From Ramlibacter pinisoli (lineage in GTDB: Bacteria; Pseudomonadota; Gammaproteobacteria; Burkholderiales; Burkholderiaceae_C): a DNA stretch of 64,000 bases. How positions within the stretch are numbered: position 1 is the stretch's first letter; every line of letters begins with the position of its first letter. The position numbers and the translations under genes are program-made. The DNA is taken from the NCBI RefSeq assembly GCF_009758015.1, contig NZ_WSEL01000009.1, positions 372,001 to 436,000 on the forward strand, given 5' to 3'. The notes beneath the pieces were generated by a model. The model made no database searches. It worked only from the letters and a program-made list of their open reading frames with translations, and was not told the DNA's origin. This document shows positions 34,157 through 43,319 of this stretch, piece after piece.

Positions 34157-35230
34157 ATGACTGCCCCCCTCCGCATCGGCATCCTCGACGGCGACGACAT
34201 CGGCCTCGAGATCGTGCCGGCCTCCGTGGCCATCGCCCGCGCCGCCGCCGAACTGCACGGCGTGGCCATCGACTGGCACCCCCTGCCCGTCGGTGCCCGC
34301 GCCCTCGAATCCCACGGCCACACGCTGCCGCCCGAGACGATGGCGGCGCTCAAGACCCTGGACGGCTGGATCCTGGGCCCGATCGGCCACCGCGCCTATC
34401 CCAAGGGCCCGAACGCGATCAACCCGCACCCCATCCTGCGCAAGTCGTTCAACCTGTTCGCCAACGTGCGGCCGACCCGCTCGTACCCGGACATCGGCTG
34501 CCTGCACGACGGTGTCGACCTGGTGATCGTGCGCGAGAACAACGAGGGCTTCCAGCCCGACCGCAACATGCTGGTGGGCAACGCGGAGTTCCGCCCCAAC
34601 GACGAGGTGACGCTGTCGATGCGCGTCATCACGCGCACCGGCAGCCGCAGCGTCGCGCGCGCGGCCTTCGAGCTGGCGCGCCAGCGCCGCAAGCACCTGA
34701 CCTACGTGCACAAGGACACCGTGTTCAAGCTCGGCTGCGGCATGTTCGTCGAGGAATGCAAACGGCTCGCGCCCGAGTACCCGGACGTGCTGGTCGACGA
34801 CGTGATCGTCGACACCATGGCGATGCGGCTGGTGCGCGACCCGCAGAGCTTCGACGTCATCGTCACCACCAACATGTTCGGCGACATCCTGTCCGACGAG
34901 GCCGCCGGCCTGGTGGGCGGACTGGGCATGGCGCCGGGCCTGTGCATCGGCGACGGCAACATCGCCATGGCGCAGGCCACCCACGGCTCGGCACCCGACA
35001 TCGCGGGCAAGGGCATCGCCAACCCGTACGCGATGGTCGAATCGACCCGCATGCTGTTCGACTGGCTGGGTCACAGCCGCGACAACCCCGGCGCGGTGCG
35101 CCTGGCGGCGTCCATGTCGCGCGCCATCACGGCGGCCCTGGCCGACCCGCAGGCGCGCACCGGCGACATCCGCGGCAAGGGCAACACCGCGACGTTCACG
35201 CAGGCGGTGCTGCGCAACCTGACCAAGTAG
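34157..35230 (+). CDS. Isocitrate/isopropylmalate dehydrogenase-family decarboxylating dehydrogenase
   Basis: A 357-residue beta-hydroxyacid oxidative decarboxylase. Recognisable motifs are VRENNEGFQPDRNM, THVHKD-like LTYVHKDTVFKLGCGMF, the metal-binding TTNMFGDILSDEAAGLVGGLGMAPG and the adenine loop HGSAPDIAGKGIANP. The usual N-terminal GDGIGPE is GDDIGLE here, and the substrate loop reads LRKSFNLFANVRPTRSYP. Related tartrate or tricarballylate-type dehydrogenases accept hydroxy-di/tricarboxylates. It sits between the MmgE/PrpD gene and a CoA-transferase. Confidence 0.87.
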   Translation: MTAPLRIGILDGDDIGLEIVPASVAIARAAAELHGVAIDWHPLPVGARALESHGHTLPPETMAALKTLDGWILGPIGHRAYPKGPNAINPHPILRKSFNLFANVRPTRSYPDIGCLHDGVDLVIVRENNEGFQPDRNMLVGNAEFRPNDEVTLSMRVITRTGSRSVARAAFELARQRRKHLTYVHKDTVFKLGCGMFVEECKRLAPEYPDVLVDDVIVDTMAMRLVRDPQSFDVIVTTNMFGDILSDEAAGLVGGLGMAPGLCIGDGNIAMAQATHGSAPDIAGKGIANPYAMVESTRMLFDWLGHSRDNPGAVRLAASMSRAITAALADPQARTGDIRGKGNTATFTQAVLRNLTK

Positions 35231-35240
35231 GAGCTTCCCC

Positions 35241-36431
35241 ATGCCCCACCTGCCTGCTTCCGCCGCCCTCGCGCGCTTCCGCGTCATCGACCTCACCCAG
35301 GTGCGCGCCGGCCCCACGGCCTGCCGCCAGCTGGCCGACTGGGGCGCCGACGTCATCCAGGTGCAGATGCCCGAGCACATGCGCGGCGACGACACCCTGG
35401 GCGGACAGGACGGCTCCGACTACCAGTACACGCACCGCAACAAGCGCTCGATCACGCTCGACCTCAAGCAGGCCGAGGGCATCGCCACGCTCAAGCGGCT
35501 GATCGCCGGCGCCGACGTGGTGGTGGAGAACTTCCGCCCCGACGTGAAGCACCGGCTGGGCATCGACTACGCCTCGCTGGCTGCCGACAACCCCGGCCTG
35601 GTCTACGCCAGCATCTCCGGCTTCGGCCAGACCGGTCCGCTGGCCCAGCGCCCCGGCTTCGACCAGATCGCCCAGGGCATGGGCGGGCTGATGTCGGTCA
35701 CCGGCATCCCCGGCGACGGCCCGGTGCGGGTGGGCATCCCCATCGCCGACCTGTGCGCCGGCATCTTCTGCGCCCAGGGCATCCTGGTGGCGCTGCTGGA
35801 GCGGCAGTCATCCGGCAAGGGCCAGTTCCTGCACACCTCGCTGCTGGAGTCCATGGTCTACATGATGGACTTCCAGACCTCGCGCTACCTGATCGAGGGC
35901 GAAGTGGCCACGCAGGCCGGCAACTTCCACCCGACCAGCATCCCGACCGGCGTCTACAAGGCCCGCGACGGCTACATGAACATCGCGGTGTTCGGCTCCA
36001 AGATCTGGGAGCGCTTCTGCGCCATCCTGGGCGCGCCCGAGTGGGTGGCCGACCCGCGCTACCACGACAAGGCCGCACGCTCGGTCAACCGCGACGCGCT
36101 CAACGCCGAGATCAACAGGCGGCTGGCCGCCCAGGACCGCGAGTACTGGGTCAAGCAGTTCAACGAGGGCGGCGTCGCCTGCGGCCTGATCAACGACATG
36201 CGCGGCGTGTTCCAGGAGCCGCAGATCCAGCACCTGGGCATGGTCAAGGAGGTGGTCTCCAAGTGGCACGGCCCGCAGAAGCTGGTGGGCCAGCCGATGC
36301 AGCTGGAGCGCACGCCCAGCACCATCGCCCGCGCGGCGCCCAAGCGCGGCGAGCACTCCGAGGAGATCCTGCTCGAACTCGGGCTCACCCGCGAGGACCT
36401 CACGCGCATGAAATCGAACGGAGTCTTCTGA
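35241..36431 (+). CDS. Type III (CaiB/BaiF) CoA-transferase
   Basis: A 396-residue family III CoA-transferase: FRVIDLTQVRAGPTACRQLADWGADVIQVQ, NKRSITLDLKQAEGIATLKRL, and VGIPIADLCAGIFCAQGILVAL with the likely catalytic Asp in PIADL. It moves CoA between carboxylates, usually from succinyl- or acetyl-CoA. The gene starts ten bases after the dehydrogenase stop, and its TGA touches the next ATG (TGATG), so it is coupled to the crotonase gene. Confidence 0.92.
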   Translation: MPHLPASAALARFRVIDLTQVRAGPTACRQLADWGADVIQVQMPEHMRGDDTLGGQDGSDYQYTHRNKRSITLDLKQAEGIATLKRLIAGADVVVENFRPDVKHRLGIDYASLAADNPGLVYASISGFGQTGPLAQRPGFDQIAQGMGGLMSVTGIPGDGPVRVGIPIADLCAGIFCAQGILVALLERQSSGKGQFLHTSLLESMVYMMDFQTSRYLIEGEVATQAGNFHPTSIPTGVYKARDGYMNIAVFGSKIWERFCAILGAPEWVADPRYHDKAARSVNRDALNAEINRRLAAQDREYWVKQFNEGGVACGLINDMRGVFQEPQIQHLGMVKEVVSKWHGPQKLVGQPMQLERTPSTIARAAPKRGEHSEEILLELGLTREDLTRMKSNGVF

Positions 36432-37243
36432 TGGCCACCGAACCCACCTACACCTCCAGCACCGAGCGCGTGCAGACCTGGCTGGACGGCCGCACGCTGC
36501 ACATCCGCTTCAACAACCCGGCACGCCACAACGCGCTGTCGGTCGACATGTGGGAGGCGGTGCCGCCGCTGCTGGACATCGCCAGGAACGACGACCGCGT
36601 GCGCCTGGTCGCTTTCTCGGGCGCCGGCGAGAAGGCCTTCGTGTCGGGCGCCGACATCTCGCAGTTCGAGGACATGCGGGCCGCCCGCGAGGCCGTGGCG
36701 TACTACGAGAAGATGGCCGAGGCCACGCTGATGGGGATCTACGACTTCCCCAAGCCGACCATCGCGGCCATCCGCGGCTACTGCATCGGCGGCGGCGTCA
36801 ACGTGGCCATCAGCTGCGACATCCGCATCGCCGCCACCGACTCAGTGTTCTCCATCCCGGCCGCCCGGCTGGGCCTGGGCTACCGCTACTCGGCGATGAA
36901 GAACCTGGTCGACCTGATCGGCCCCGGCGCCGCCCAGGACCTGTTCTTCACCGCGCGCCGCATCGATGCCGCCGAGGCCAAGGCGCTCGGCCTGGTCTCG
37001 CGCACCGCCGCCCCCGAGGCACTGGACGCCCTGCTGGCCGAGTACTCGGCGGCGCTGGCCGAGAACGCGCCGCTGACCGTCATGGCCGGCAAGGCGATCA
37101 CGCGCCAGATCCTCAAGCCCTCGCCCGAGCTGGACATGGCGCTGTGCGCGTCGCTCATCCGCGGCTGCTTCGAAAGCGCCGACTACGCCGAGGGCCGCAC
37201 CGCCTTCATGCAGAAGCGCAAGCCGGTCTTCACGGGCCGCTAA
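36431..37243 (+). CDS. Crotonase-family protein lacking both hydratase glutamates
   Basis: A 270-residue crotonase: PARHNALSVDMW and the CoA loop KAFVSGADISQF are normal. The two general acid/base Glu positions of enoyl-CoA hydratase are altered: GYCIGGGVNVAISCD has Asn in place of Glu, and the second region is ARLGLGYRYSAM. The protein may be an isomerase, hydrolase, decarboxylase or ring-cleaving member. It is translationally coupled to the CoA-transferase, whose product is the likely substrate. Confidence 0.87.
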   Translation: MATEPTYTSSTERVQTWLDGRTLHIRFNNPARHNALSVDMWEAVPPLLDIARNDDRVRLVAFSGAGEKAFVSGADISQFEDMRAAREAVAYYEKMAEATLMGIYDFPKPTIAAIRGYCIGGGVNVAISCDIRIAATDSVFSIPAARLGLGYRYSAMKNLVDLIGPGAAQDLFFTARRIDAAEAKALGLVSRTAAPEALDALLAEYSAALAENAPLTVMAGKAITRQILKPSPELDMALCASLIRGCFESADYAEGRTAFMQKRKPVFTGR

Positions 37244-37292
37244 GTCCCCTTTTCTTTCCCTGACAGGCCGCCAAGCCGGCCAAGGAGCCACG

Positions 37293-38279
37293 ATGCAATC
37301 CTGGTGGATGCAGATGACCGACACCGACACGGTCCTGGAGTTGCGCGACAGCCCGACGCCCACGCCCGGCCCCGGCCAGCTGCTGGTGCGCGTCGCCGCG
37401 GCGGGACTGAACCGCGGCGAGTTCCTGCTCGGCCACGGGCTGCACGGCAAGCCCGGCAGCTGGAAGGCGATCGGCGGCGAGGGCGCGGGCGAGGTGGTGG
37501 CCGTGGGCGCGCAGGTGCAGGGCTTGCGGCCCGGCGACCGCGTCATGGGCCGCTGCGCCGGTGCCTTCTCCGAGTTCGCGCTGATGGAGGCCGCCGAGGC
37601 CATCCCGATGCCGGCCTCGCTGTCCTGGGAGCAGGCTGCGGGCATCCCGCTCACCTTCCTGGTCACCTACGACATGCTGGTGCTACAGGGCAGGCTCCAG
37701 GCCGGCGAGTGGCTGCTGGTCAACGGCGTCTCCTCCGGCGTGGGCGTCGCCTCGCTGCAGCTGGGCAAGGCGCTGGGCGCGCGCGTCATCGGCACCTCCG
37801 GCTCCAGCGCCAAGCTGGACGCGCTCAAGCCGCTGGGCCTGGACGTCGCGCTGTGCACCCGCGGGCCCGACTTCGCGCCGGCCGTGATGGAGGCCACCGG
37901 CCAGAAGGGCGCCAACCTGGTGGTCAACACCGTGGGCGGCACGGTGTTCCCCGAGAACATCCGCTGCATGGCCTTCGAGGGCCGCCACGCCACCGTCGGC
38001 TACGTCGACGGCGTCGTGAAGGCCGAGATCGACCTGGAGGCGGTGCATGCGAAGCGGCTGACGCTGTTCGGCGTCTCCAACAAGCTGCGCACCAAGCAGC
38101 AGCGGGCCGCGGCGGTGCCGCGCTTCGTGGCCGAGGTCATGCCGCACTTCGCCTCGGGCCGCATCCAGCCGCAGGTCGACCGGGTGGTCGACTTCGCCCA
38201 GCTCGAGCAGGCCAAGGCGCGCATGGAACTGGGCGCGCACGTCGGCAAGATCATTTTGCGCGGCCCGTCGGCCGCCTGA
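37293..38279 (+). CDS. Zinc-independent quinone oxidoreductase-like MDR enzyme
   Basis: A 328-residue medium-chain reductase: GroES-like N-terminal half (GQLLVRVAAAGLNRGEFLLGHG, GGEGAGEVVAVGAQV) and NADPH domain with NGVSSGVGVASLQLGKALGARVIGTSGS. The cysteine-rich zinc sites are absent, as in quinone oxidoreductases and enoyl reductases. A GGAG lies before the ATG. It may reduce an enone or enoyl thioester in the island's pathway. Confidence 0.87.
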   Translation: MQSWWMQMTDTDTVLELRDSPTPTPGPGQLLVRVAAAGLNRGEFLLGHGLHGKPGSWKAIGGEGAGEVVAVGAQVQGLRPGDRVMGRCAGAFSEFALMEAAEAIPMPASLSWEQAAGIPLTFLVTYDMLVLQGRLQAGEWLLVNGVSSGVGVASLQLGKALGARVIGTSGSSAKLDALKPLGLDVALCTRGPDFAPAVMEATGQKGANLVVNTVGGTVFPENIRCMAFEGRHATVGYVDGVVKAEIDLEAVHAKRLTLFGVSNKLRTKQQRAAAVPRFVAEVMPHFASGRIQPQVDRVVDFAQLEQAKARMELGAHVGKIILRGPSAA

Positions 38280-38305
38280 CCCGCACAACAACGAGGAGAC
38301 AAGCG

Positions 38306-39274
38306 ATGAACAGCAAGCACCTGGTCACCGCCTTCGCGCTGGCCGTCCTGGCCGGCACGGCGGGCGCGCAGGCACCCTATCCCTCCAAGCCGATCCGGCT
38401 GGTGATCGGCTTCGCCCCCGGCGGCGCCGCCGACATCGTGGCGCGCTCCATGAGCGATGCCTTCGGCAAGGCCCTGGGCCAGCCGGTGGTGGTGGACAAC
38501 AAGCCGGGCAACGGCTCCAGCATCGCCGCCGACATCACGGCCAAGGCGGCGCCGGACGGCTACACCCTGCTGATCGCCAGCCCGAGCAGCATCTCGGTCA
38601 ACCCGGCGCTCAACCCCAGGCTGACGTACAAGCCGGAAGAGCTGCTGCCGGTGACCAAGATGACCACCTCGCCGCTGGTGCTGGCCGTCAACCCGGGCAC
38701 GGGCATCCGCACGGTGCCCGAACTGATCGCGGCGGCGAAGAAGGATCCGGGCAAGCTGAACTACTCGACCTCCGGCAACGGCTCCGCGCCCCACCTGGGC
38801 GCAGCCTTGTTCAGCCTCATCACCAAGACCGAGATGACGCACGTGCCGTACAAGGGCGGCGCGCTGGCCATCCAGTCGGTGATGGCCGGCGACACGCAGG
38901 TGACCTTCGGCACCTCGCCGTCCGTGCTGCCGCAGGCCAGCGGCGGACGGCTGCGCCCGATCGCCGTCAGCACGCGCGAGCGCTCGCCGCTGGTGCCCGA
39001 CCTGCCCGGCATGAAGGAAGCCGGCCTGCCCGAATACAACCTGGAGTTCTGGTACGGGATGTTCGTGCCCGCCGGCACACCGCCCGCGATCGTGAAGAAG
39101 ATCTTCGACGCCACCACCACCGCCATGCAGCAGCCGTCGGTGAAGGCGGCCCTGGCACGCGACGGCACCGAGGTGTCGCTGTCCAGGTCGCCCGAGCAGT
39201 TCGCCAGTTTCCTGGTCGACGACGGCAAGTTCTGGGTCGATCTCGTCAAGAACGCCAAGGTCAAGGTCGACTGA
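38306..39274 (+). CDS. Bug/TctC-type receptor 7
   Basis: A 322-residue Bug receptor: signal MNSKHLVTAFALAVLAGTAGAQ, then [68 protein letters not shown] is a strong ribosome site. It is the second receptor of the same island, so the island either handles two ligands or uses one receptor as a sensor. Confidence 0.92.
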   Translation: MNSKHLVTAFALAVLAGTAGAQAPYPSKPIRLVIGFAPGGAADIVARSMSDAFGKALGQPVVVDNKPGNGSSIAADITAKAAPDGYTLLIASPSSISVNPALNPRLTYKPEELLPVTKMTTSPLVLAVNPGTGIRTVPELIAAAKKDPGKLNYSTSGNGSAPHLGAALFSLITKTEMTHVPYKGGALAIQSVMAGDTQVTFGTSPSVLPQASGGRLRPIAVSTRERSPLVPDLPGMKEAGLPEYNLEFWYGMFVPAGTPPAIVKKIFDATTTAMQQPSVKAALARDGTEVSLSRSPEQFASFLVDDGKFWVDLVKNAKVKVD

Positions 39275-39382
39275 GTCCCGGCGGGTCCGGGCCGGCCGGC
39301 GGAGCGCCCGGACTGCGCGTTTGCCCTGCATCGGCGATGGGGGCGCTTCGGTAAGCTCCGCCTTCACTTTCCGGAGACCCGC

Positions 39383-40282
39383 ATGCCGCCTCGCCTGACA
39401 GCCCAGGATTTCGACCAGGACCTGCTGATCCTCTTCGACGCGTACGTGCACGGCGCCGTCGACCGGCGCGGCTTCCTCGACCAGGCCCAGCGCTTCGCCA
39501 AGGCGGGCGTCACCGCCGCCGGCCTGCTGGCCGCCCTCAGCCCCAACTTCGCCGCCGGCCAGCAGGTCAAGCCGGAGGACGCGCGCCTGAAGACCGAATG
39601 GGTCACGCTGCCCTCGCCCCAGGGCAACGGCACCGTGCGCGGCTACCTGGCCCGCCCGGCGGGCTCCGGCGCGGCCAAACTGCCCACGGTCCTGGTCATC
39701 CACGAGAACCGCGGCCTGAATCCCCACATCGAGGACATCACGCGCCGGCTGGCGCTGGACGGCTTCATGGCCTTCGCCCCGGACGCGCTCACGCCCCTGG
39801 GCGGCTATCCGGGCGACGAGGACAAGGCGCGCGAAGCCTTCGCCAAGCTCGACCAGGCCAAGACCCGGCAGGACTTCCTGGCCGCCGTCGGCTGGCTGAA
39901 GGCCCGCCCGGACACCAACGGCCGCCTGGGCGCGGTGGGCTTCTGCTACGGCGGCGGCGTGGTGCACTGGCTGGCCACGCAGCTGCCGGACCTCGCCGCG
40001 GGCGTGCCCTTCTACGGCAACACGCCGGCGCCGGAGGAAGCCGCCAAGGTGAAGGCGCCGCTGCTGGTGCAGCTGGCGGGCGTGGACGAGCGCATCAACG
40101 CCGCCTGGCCCGCCTACGAGGCGGCGCTCAAGTCGGCGGGCGTGAAGTACCAGATGGTCCAGTACGCGGGCACCCAGCACGGCTTCAACAACGACACCAC
40201 GCCGCGCTACGACGCGGCCGCCGCCAAGCTGGCCTGGGACCGCACCATCGCCTTCTTCAAGCTCAACCTGGCGTCGGCGTGA
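39383..40282 (+). CDS. Dienelactone hydrolase family protein
   Basis: A 299-residue alpha/beta hydrolase with a 70-residue N-terminal extension before the DLH domain. The nucleophile is Cys in VGFCYGGGVVHW, as in carboxymethylenebutenolidases; Asp is in AGVDERIN and His in TQHGFNNDT. The extension contains DRRGFLDQAQRFAKAGVTAAGLLAALSPNFAAGQ, which resembles an internal Tat-type signal, so the enzyme may be exported. It opens enol-lactones. Its TGA overlaps the next ATG. Confidence 0.88.
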   Translation: MPPRLTAQDFDQDLLILFDAYVHGAVDRRGFLDQAQRFAKAGVTAAGLLAALSPNFAAGQQVKPEDARLKTEWVTLPSPQGNGTVRGYLARPAGSGAAKLPTVLVIHENRGLNPHIEDITRRLALDGFMAFAPDALTPLGGYPGDEDKAREAFAKLDQAKTRQDFLAAVGWLKARPDTNGRLGAVGFCYGGGVVHWLATQLPDLAAGVPFYGNTPAPEEAAKVKAPLLVQLAGVDERINAAWPAYEAALKSAGVKYQMVQYAGTQHGFNNDTTPRYDAAAAKLAWDRTIAFFKLNLASA

Positions 40283-41136
40283 TGGCCATCAGCGGCAGCA
40301 CCCGGGTCTTCTACATCCTGGGCGACCCGGTGGCCCAGGTGAAGGCGCCGACGGTCTACAACCACCTGTTCCAGCAGCACGGCATCGATGCCGTGCTGGT
40401 GCCGCTGAAGCTGCCGGCGGGGGCCGTGCGGGGCTTCCTGCAGGACGGCGGCATGGCGGCCGAGAACATCGGCGGCTTCTGGGTCACCATCCCGCACAAG
40501 GGCGCGCTGGCCGACCTGCTGCCCGCCAAGGACCCGGTGGCGACGGTCGCCAACGCGGTGAACGCGGTGCGCCGGCGGCCGGACGGCACGCTCGAAGGCG
40601 CGCTGTTCGACGGCATCGGCTTCGTCAAGGGCCTCGACCACTTCGGCATCCCGGTCACCGGCCGCCGCGTGCTGGTGGTCGGCGCGGGCGGCGGCGGCCA
40701 CGCGGTCGCGGCGGCACTGGCGCAGCGCCAGCCGGCGGCGCTGGCCGTGTACAACCGCACCACCGAACGCGCCGCGTCGCTGGTGCGCCGCCTGCAACCC
40801 CTGGTGGGCGCGGCGGCCACCGTGGCGGCCAGCAACGACCCGGCCGGCTACGACCTGGTCGTCAACTGCACCTCGCAGGGCCTCCAGCCCGGCGACGCCC
40901 TGCCCTTCGACCCGGCCCGCGCCGGCGCCGGCACGGCCGTCCTCGACATCATCATGACCAGGGAACCCACGCCGCTGCTCAAGGCCGCGCGGGCCCGCGG
41001 CCTGCGCGCCGAGCCCGGCTTCGAGATGCTGGTGCAGCAGGTGCCGGAATACCTGCGCTTCTTCGGCTTCGACAGCCTGGCCGCCACGCTGCAGGCCGAC
41101 CTGGCGCCGATCCGCGCGCTGCTGGCGCCGAAGTAG
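40282..41136 (+). CDS. Shikimate/quinate dehydrogenase-like oxidoreductase
   Basis: A 284-residue AroE-fold protein: VFYILGDPVAQVKAPTVYNHLFQQHGIDAVLVPL is the substrate domain, FWVTIPHKGALADLL holds the catalytic Lys (VTIPHK), and VLVVGAGGGGHAVAAAL is the nucleotide loop with NRTTERA (NADP-type) after it. The first Ser motif (SxS) of true AroE, normally HSLSP, is QVKAP here, so the substrate probably differs from shikimate. Located after a lactone hydrolase, it may act on a ring hydroxy-acid. Confidence 0.85.
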   Translation: MAISGSTRVFYILGDPVAQVKAPTVYNHLFQQHGIDAVLVPLKLPAGAVRGFLQDGGMAAENIGGFWVTIPHKGALADLLPAKDPVATVANAVNAVRRRPDGTLEGALFDGIGFVKGLDHFGIPVTGRRVLVVGAGGGGHAVAAALAQRQPAALAVYNRTTERAASLVRRLQPLVGAAATVAASNDPAGYDLVVNCTSQGLQPGDALPFDPARAGAGTAVLDIIMTREPTPLLKAARARGLRAEPGFEMLVQQVPEYLRFFGFDSLAATLQADLAPIRALLAPK

Positions 41137-41180
41137 CCAGGCCGGCATTCCGTCGAACGAGAAACCACGAGGAGACACCC

Positions 41181-42326
41181 ATGGCCCCCACCCTGCCCCG
41201 CCTGCTGGCCGCCGCCGGCCTCGCCCTGCTGCTCCAGGCCCCCGCCTGGGCCCAGCCGATCAAGATCGCCAACATCGTCGAGCTGTCGGGTGCCGGCGCC
41301 ACCTCGGGCACCAACTTCAAGGACGGCGTGCTGCTGGCCGTCAAGGAGATCAACGCCGCCGGCGGCATCCTCGGGCGCAAGATCGAGACCAGCACCGCCG
41401 ACACCCAGAGCAACCCCGGCGTCGCCAAGGGCCTGGCCCAGAAGGCGGTCGACGACGGCGTGGTGGCCGTGTTCGGCCCGGTGTTCTCGGGCTCCATCAT
41501 GGTGAGCATGGCCGAGACCCGGCGCGCCGAACTGCCCAACTTCACCGGCGGCGAGGCGGCGGCCATCACCAAGCAGGGCAACCCCTACATCTTCCGCACC
41601 AGCTTCACGCAGGACACCGCGATGCCCAAGATCGCGCGCTACATCGCCAGCAACCTGAAGGCGAAGAGCGTGGCGCTGATCTACGTGAACAACGACTACG
41701 GCAAGGGCGGCCGCGAGTCGCTGATGAAGGCGCTGGAGCCGCTGGGCGTGAAGGTCACGGCCGACATCTCGACCGACCAGAACCAGGTCGACTTCTCGGC
41801 GCCGGTGCTCAAGGCCAAGCAGAGCAACGCCGACATCGTGTTCGTCTACACCAACGAGGAAGAGTCGGCGCGCGCCCTGCGCGAGCTGCGCAAGCAGGGC
41901 GTCAGCAAGCCCATCGTGGGCGAGACCACGCTGGTGGGCCAGAAGGTGATCGAGCTGGCCGGCGACGCCGCCAACGGCGCCGTCGCCCACGTGGGCCTGA
42001 CCGTCGACGCCCCGATGCCGGCCATGCGCGCCTTCCGCGCCCGCTTCGAGAAGGAATACCGCTACACGCCGGACCACAACGGCATCAAGGGCTACACCGG
42101 TGTCTACGTGCTGAAGGCGGCCATCGAGAAGGCCGGCAAGGTCGACCGCAAAGCCATCGCGCAGGCGATGCACGGCCTGAGCGTGGCGGTGGCAAAGGAG
42201 CAGAACGTCATCCTGGACGTCGCCTTCGACAACAACGGCGACCTCGACCGCGACAGCTTCCTGGTCGAGGTGCGCGGCGGCAAGCAGGAGATCAAGGAGA
42301 TCCTGCCGGCGCTGGGCCGCAAGTGA
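41181..42326 (+). CDS. LivK-like ABC transporter receptor 2
   Basis: A 381-residue Peripla_BP_6 protein: signal MAPTLPRLLAAAGLALLLQAPAWAQ, then PIKIANIVELSGAGATSGTNFKDGVLLAVKEINAAGGILGRKIE. GAGGAGACACCC precedes the ATG. No permease or ATPase genes accompany it, as with the receptor at 8331. In related islands such proteins bind aromatic or cyclic acids as well as amino acids. Confidence 0.9.
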   Translation: MAPTLPRLLAAAGLALLLQAPAWAQPIKIANIVELSGAGATSGTNFKDGVLLAVKEINAAGGILGRKIETSTADTQSNPGVAKGLAQKAVDDGVVAVFGPVFSGSIMVSMAETRRAELPNFTGGEAAAITKQGNPYIFRTSFTQDTAMPKIARYIASNLKAKSVALIYVNNDYGKGGRESLMKALEPLGVKVTADISTDQNQVDFSAPVLKAKQSNADIVFVYTNEEESARALRELRKQGVSKPIVGETTLVGQKVIELAGDAANGAVAHVGLTVDAPMPAMRAFRARFEKEYRYTPDHNGIKGYTGVYVLKAAIEKAGKVDRKAIAQAMHGLSVAVAKEQNVILDVAFDNNGDLDRDSFLVEVRGGKQEIKEILPALGRK

Positions 42327-42348
42327 CACTCTCGCGGGCGGCGCAGCC

Positions 42349-43182
42349 ATGAGCGTGTTCGACGAACCCAAGATCGACACGCACTGCCACGTGCTCGACC
42401 CGGCGCGTTTCCCGTACGCGCCCGACGTCGCCTACCGCCCGGCCGGCCAGGAAGCCGGCACGCTGGCCCAGTACCTGCAGGTGATGGACGCCTACGGCAT
42501 CCGCCATGCGCTGCTGGTGGGCCCCAATTCCGGCTACGGCCTGGACAACCGCTGCCTGCTGGACGCCGTGCGCCAGGGCGCCGGCAGGTTCCGCGGCATC
42601 GCCGTGGTGCGCAACGACATCGCCCGCCAGGAACTGCTGGCCCTGCGCGAGGCCGGGATCATCGGCGTCGCCTTCAACGCCACCCTGCTCGGGATCGAGC
42701 ACTACGCCGCCGCCGGCCCGCTGCTGCGGCTGCTGGCCGACCTGGACATGCTGGTGTCGCTGCAGGTCGAGCACGACCAGCTGCCGGCCCTGTGGTCGGT
42801 GCTCCAGGCCAGCGGCGTGCGCGTCCTGATCGACCACTGCGGGCGGCCGGCGGCCGGCGCCGGGATCGGGCAGCCCGGCTTCCAGGCCCTGCTGGCGCTG
42901 GCCCGCAGCGGCCGGGTGGCGGTGAAGCTGTCCGGCCTGCAGAAGTTCTCGGCCGAACCGCCGCCCTACGCCGACGCCCGCCCCTTCGTGCGGGCGCTGC
43001 TCGACGCCTTCACCCCCGACGCCTGCCTGTGGGCGTCCGACTGGCCCTTCCTCAAGGCGCCCCAGCGGCTGGACGTCGGCCCGCTGCTGCGCGACCTGGA
43101 GCGGCTGCTGCCCGATGCCGCCGACCGTCGCCGGGTGCTGTGGGACACCCCGCGGCGCTGGCTGGGGTTCGGCGCCGCCTGA
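42349..43182 (+). CDS. Amidohydrolase-2 family lactonase
   Basis: A 277-residue TIM-barrel hydrolase of the same broad group as 2399-3301: KIDTHCHVLDPARFPYAPDV holds the HxH, VLIDHCGRP follows, and SDWPFLKAPQR near residue 228 supplies the C-terminal Asp. It ends the catabolic island. It probably hydrolyses a lactone made upstream; the dienelactone hydrolase in the same unit suggests cyclic intermediates. Confidence 0.85.
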   Translation: MSVFDEPKIDTHCHVLDPARFPYAPDVAYRPAGQEAGTLAQYLQVMDAYGIRHALLVGPNSGYGLDNRCLLDAVRQGAGRFRGIAVVRNDIARQELLALREAGIIGVAFNATLLGIEHYAAAGPLLRLLADLDMLVSLQVEHDQLPALWSVLQASGVRVLIDHCGRPAAGAGIGQPGFQALLALARSGRVAVKLSGLQKFSAEPPPYADARPFVRALLDAFTPDACLWASDWPFLKAPQRLDVGPLLRDLERLLPDAADRRRVLWDTPRRWLGFGAA

Positions 43183-43319
43183 GCGCTCGCCCAGGCCTGC
43201 TGGGCCAGCCGGCCGCCCCGGTTCCCGTGTCCGGGAAAGCCGTGTCCTACGCCGATTCCCGCCGACTGGCCGCAGAACTGCGCCGCGCAGCGGCCATGCT
43301 GCTGTCCAGGAGTCCCTTC

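Noticed and set aside
31577..35395. Antisense open frame of 1,272 codons opposite the MmgE/PrpD and dehydrogenase genes
   Set aside because: It is His/Arg/Gly/Ala-rich low-complexity sequence produced by third-position GC bias; the sense strand carries recognised enzyme families.
40282..41136. Biosynthetic shikimate dehydrogenase aroE
   Set aside because: The substrate Ser motif is altered and the gene lies in a catabolic island behind a Bug receptor, so the housekeeping assignment is not supported.
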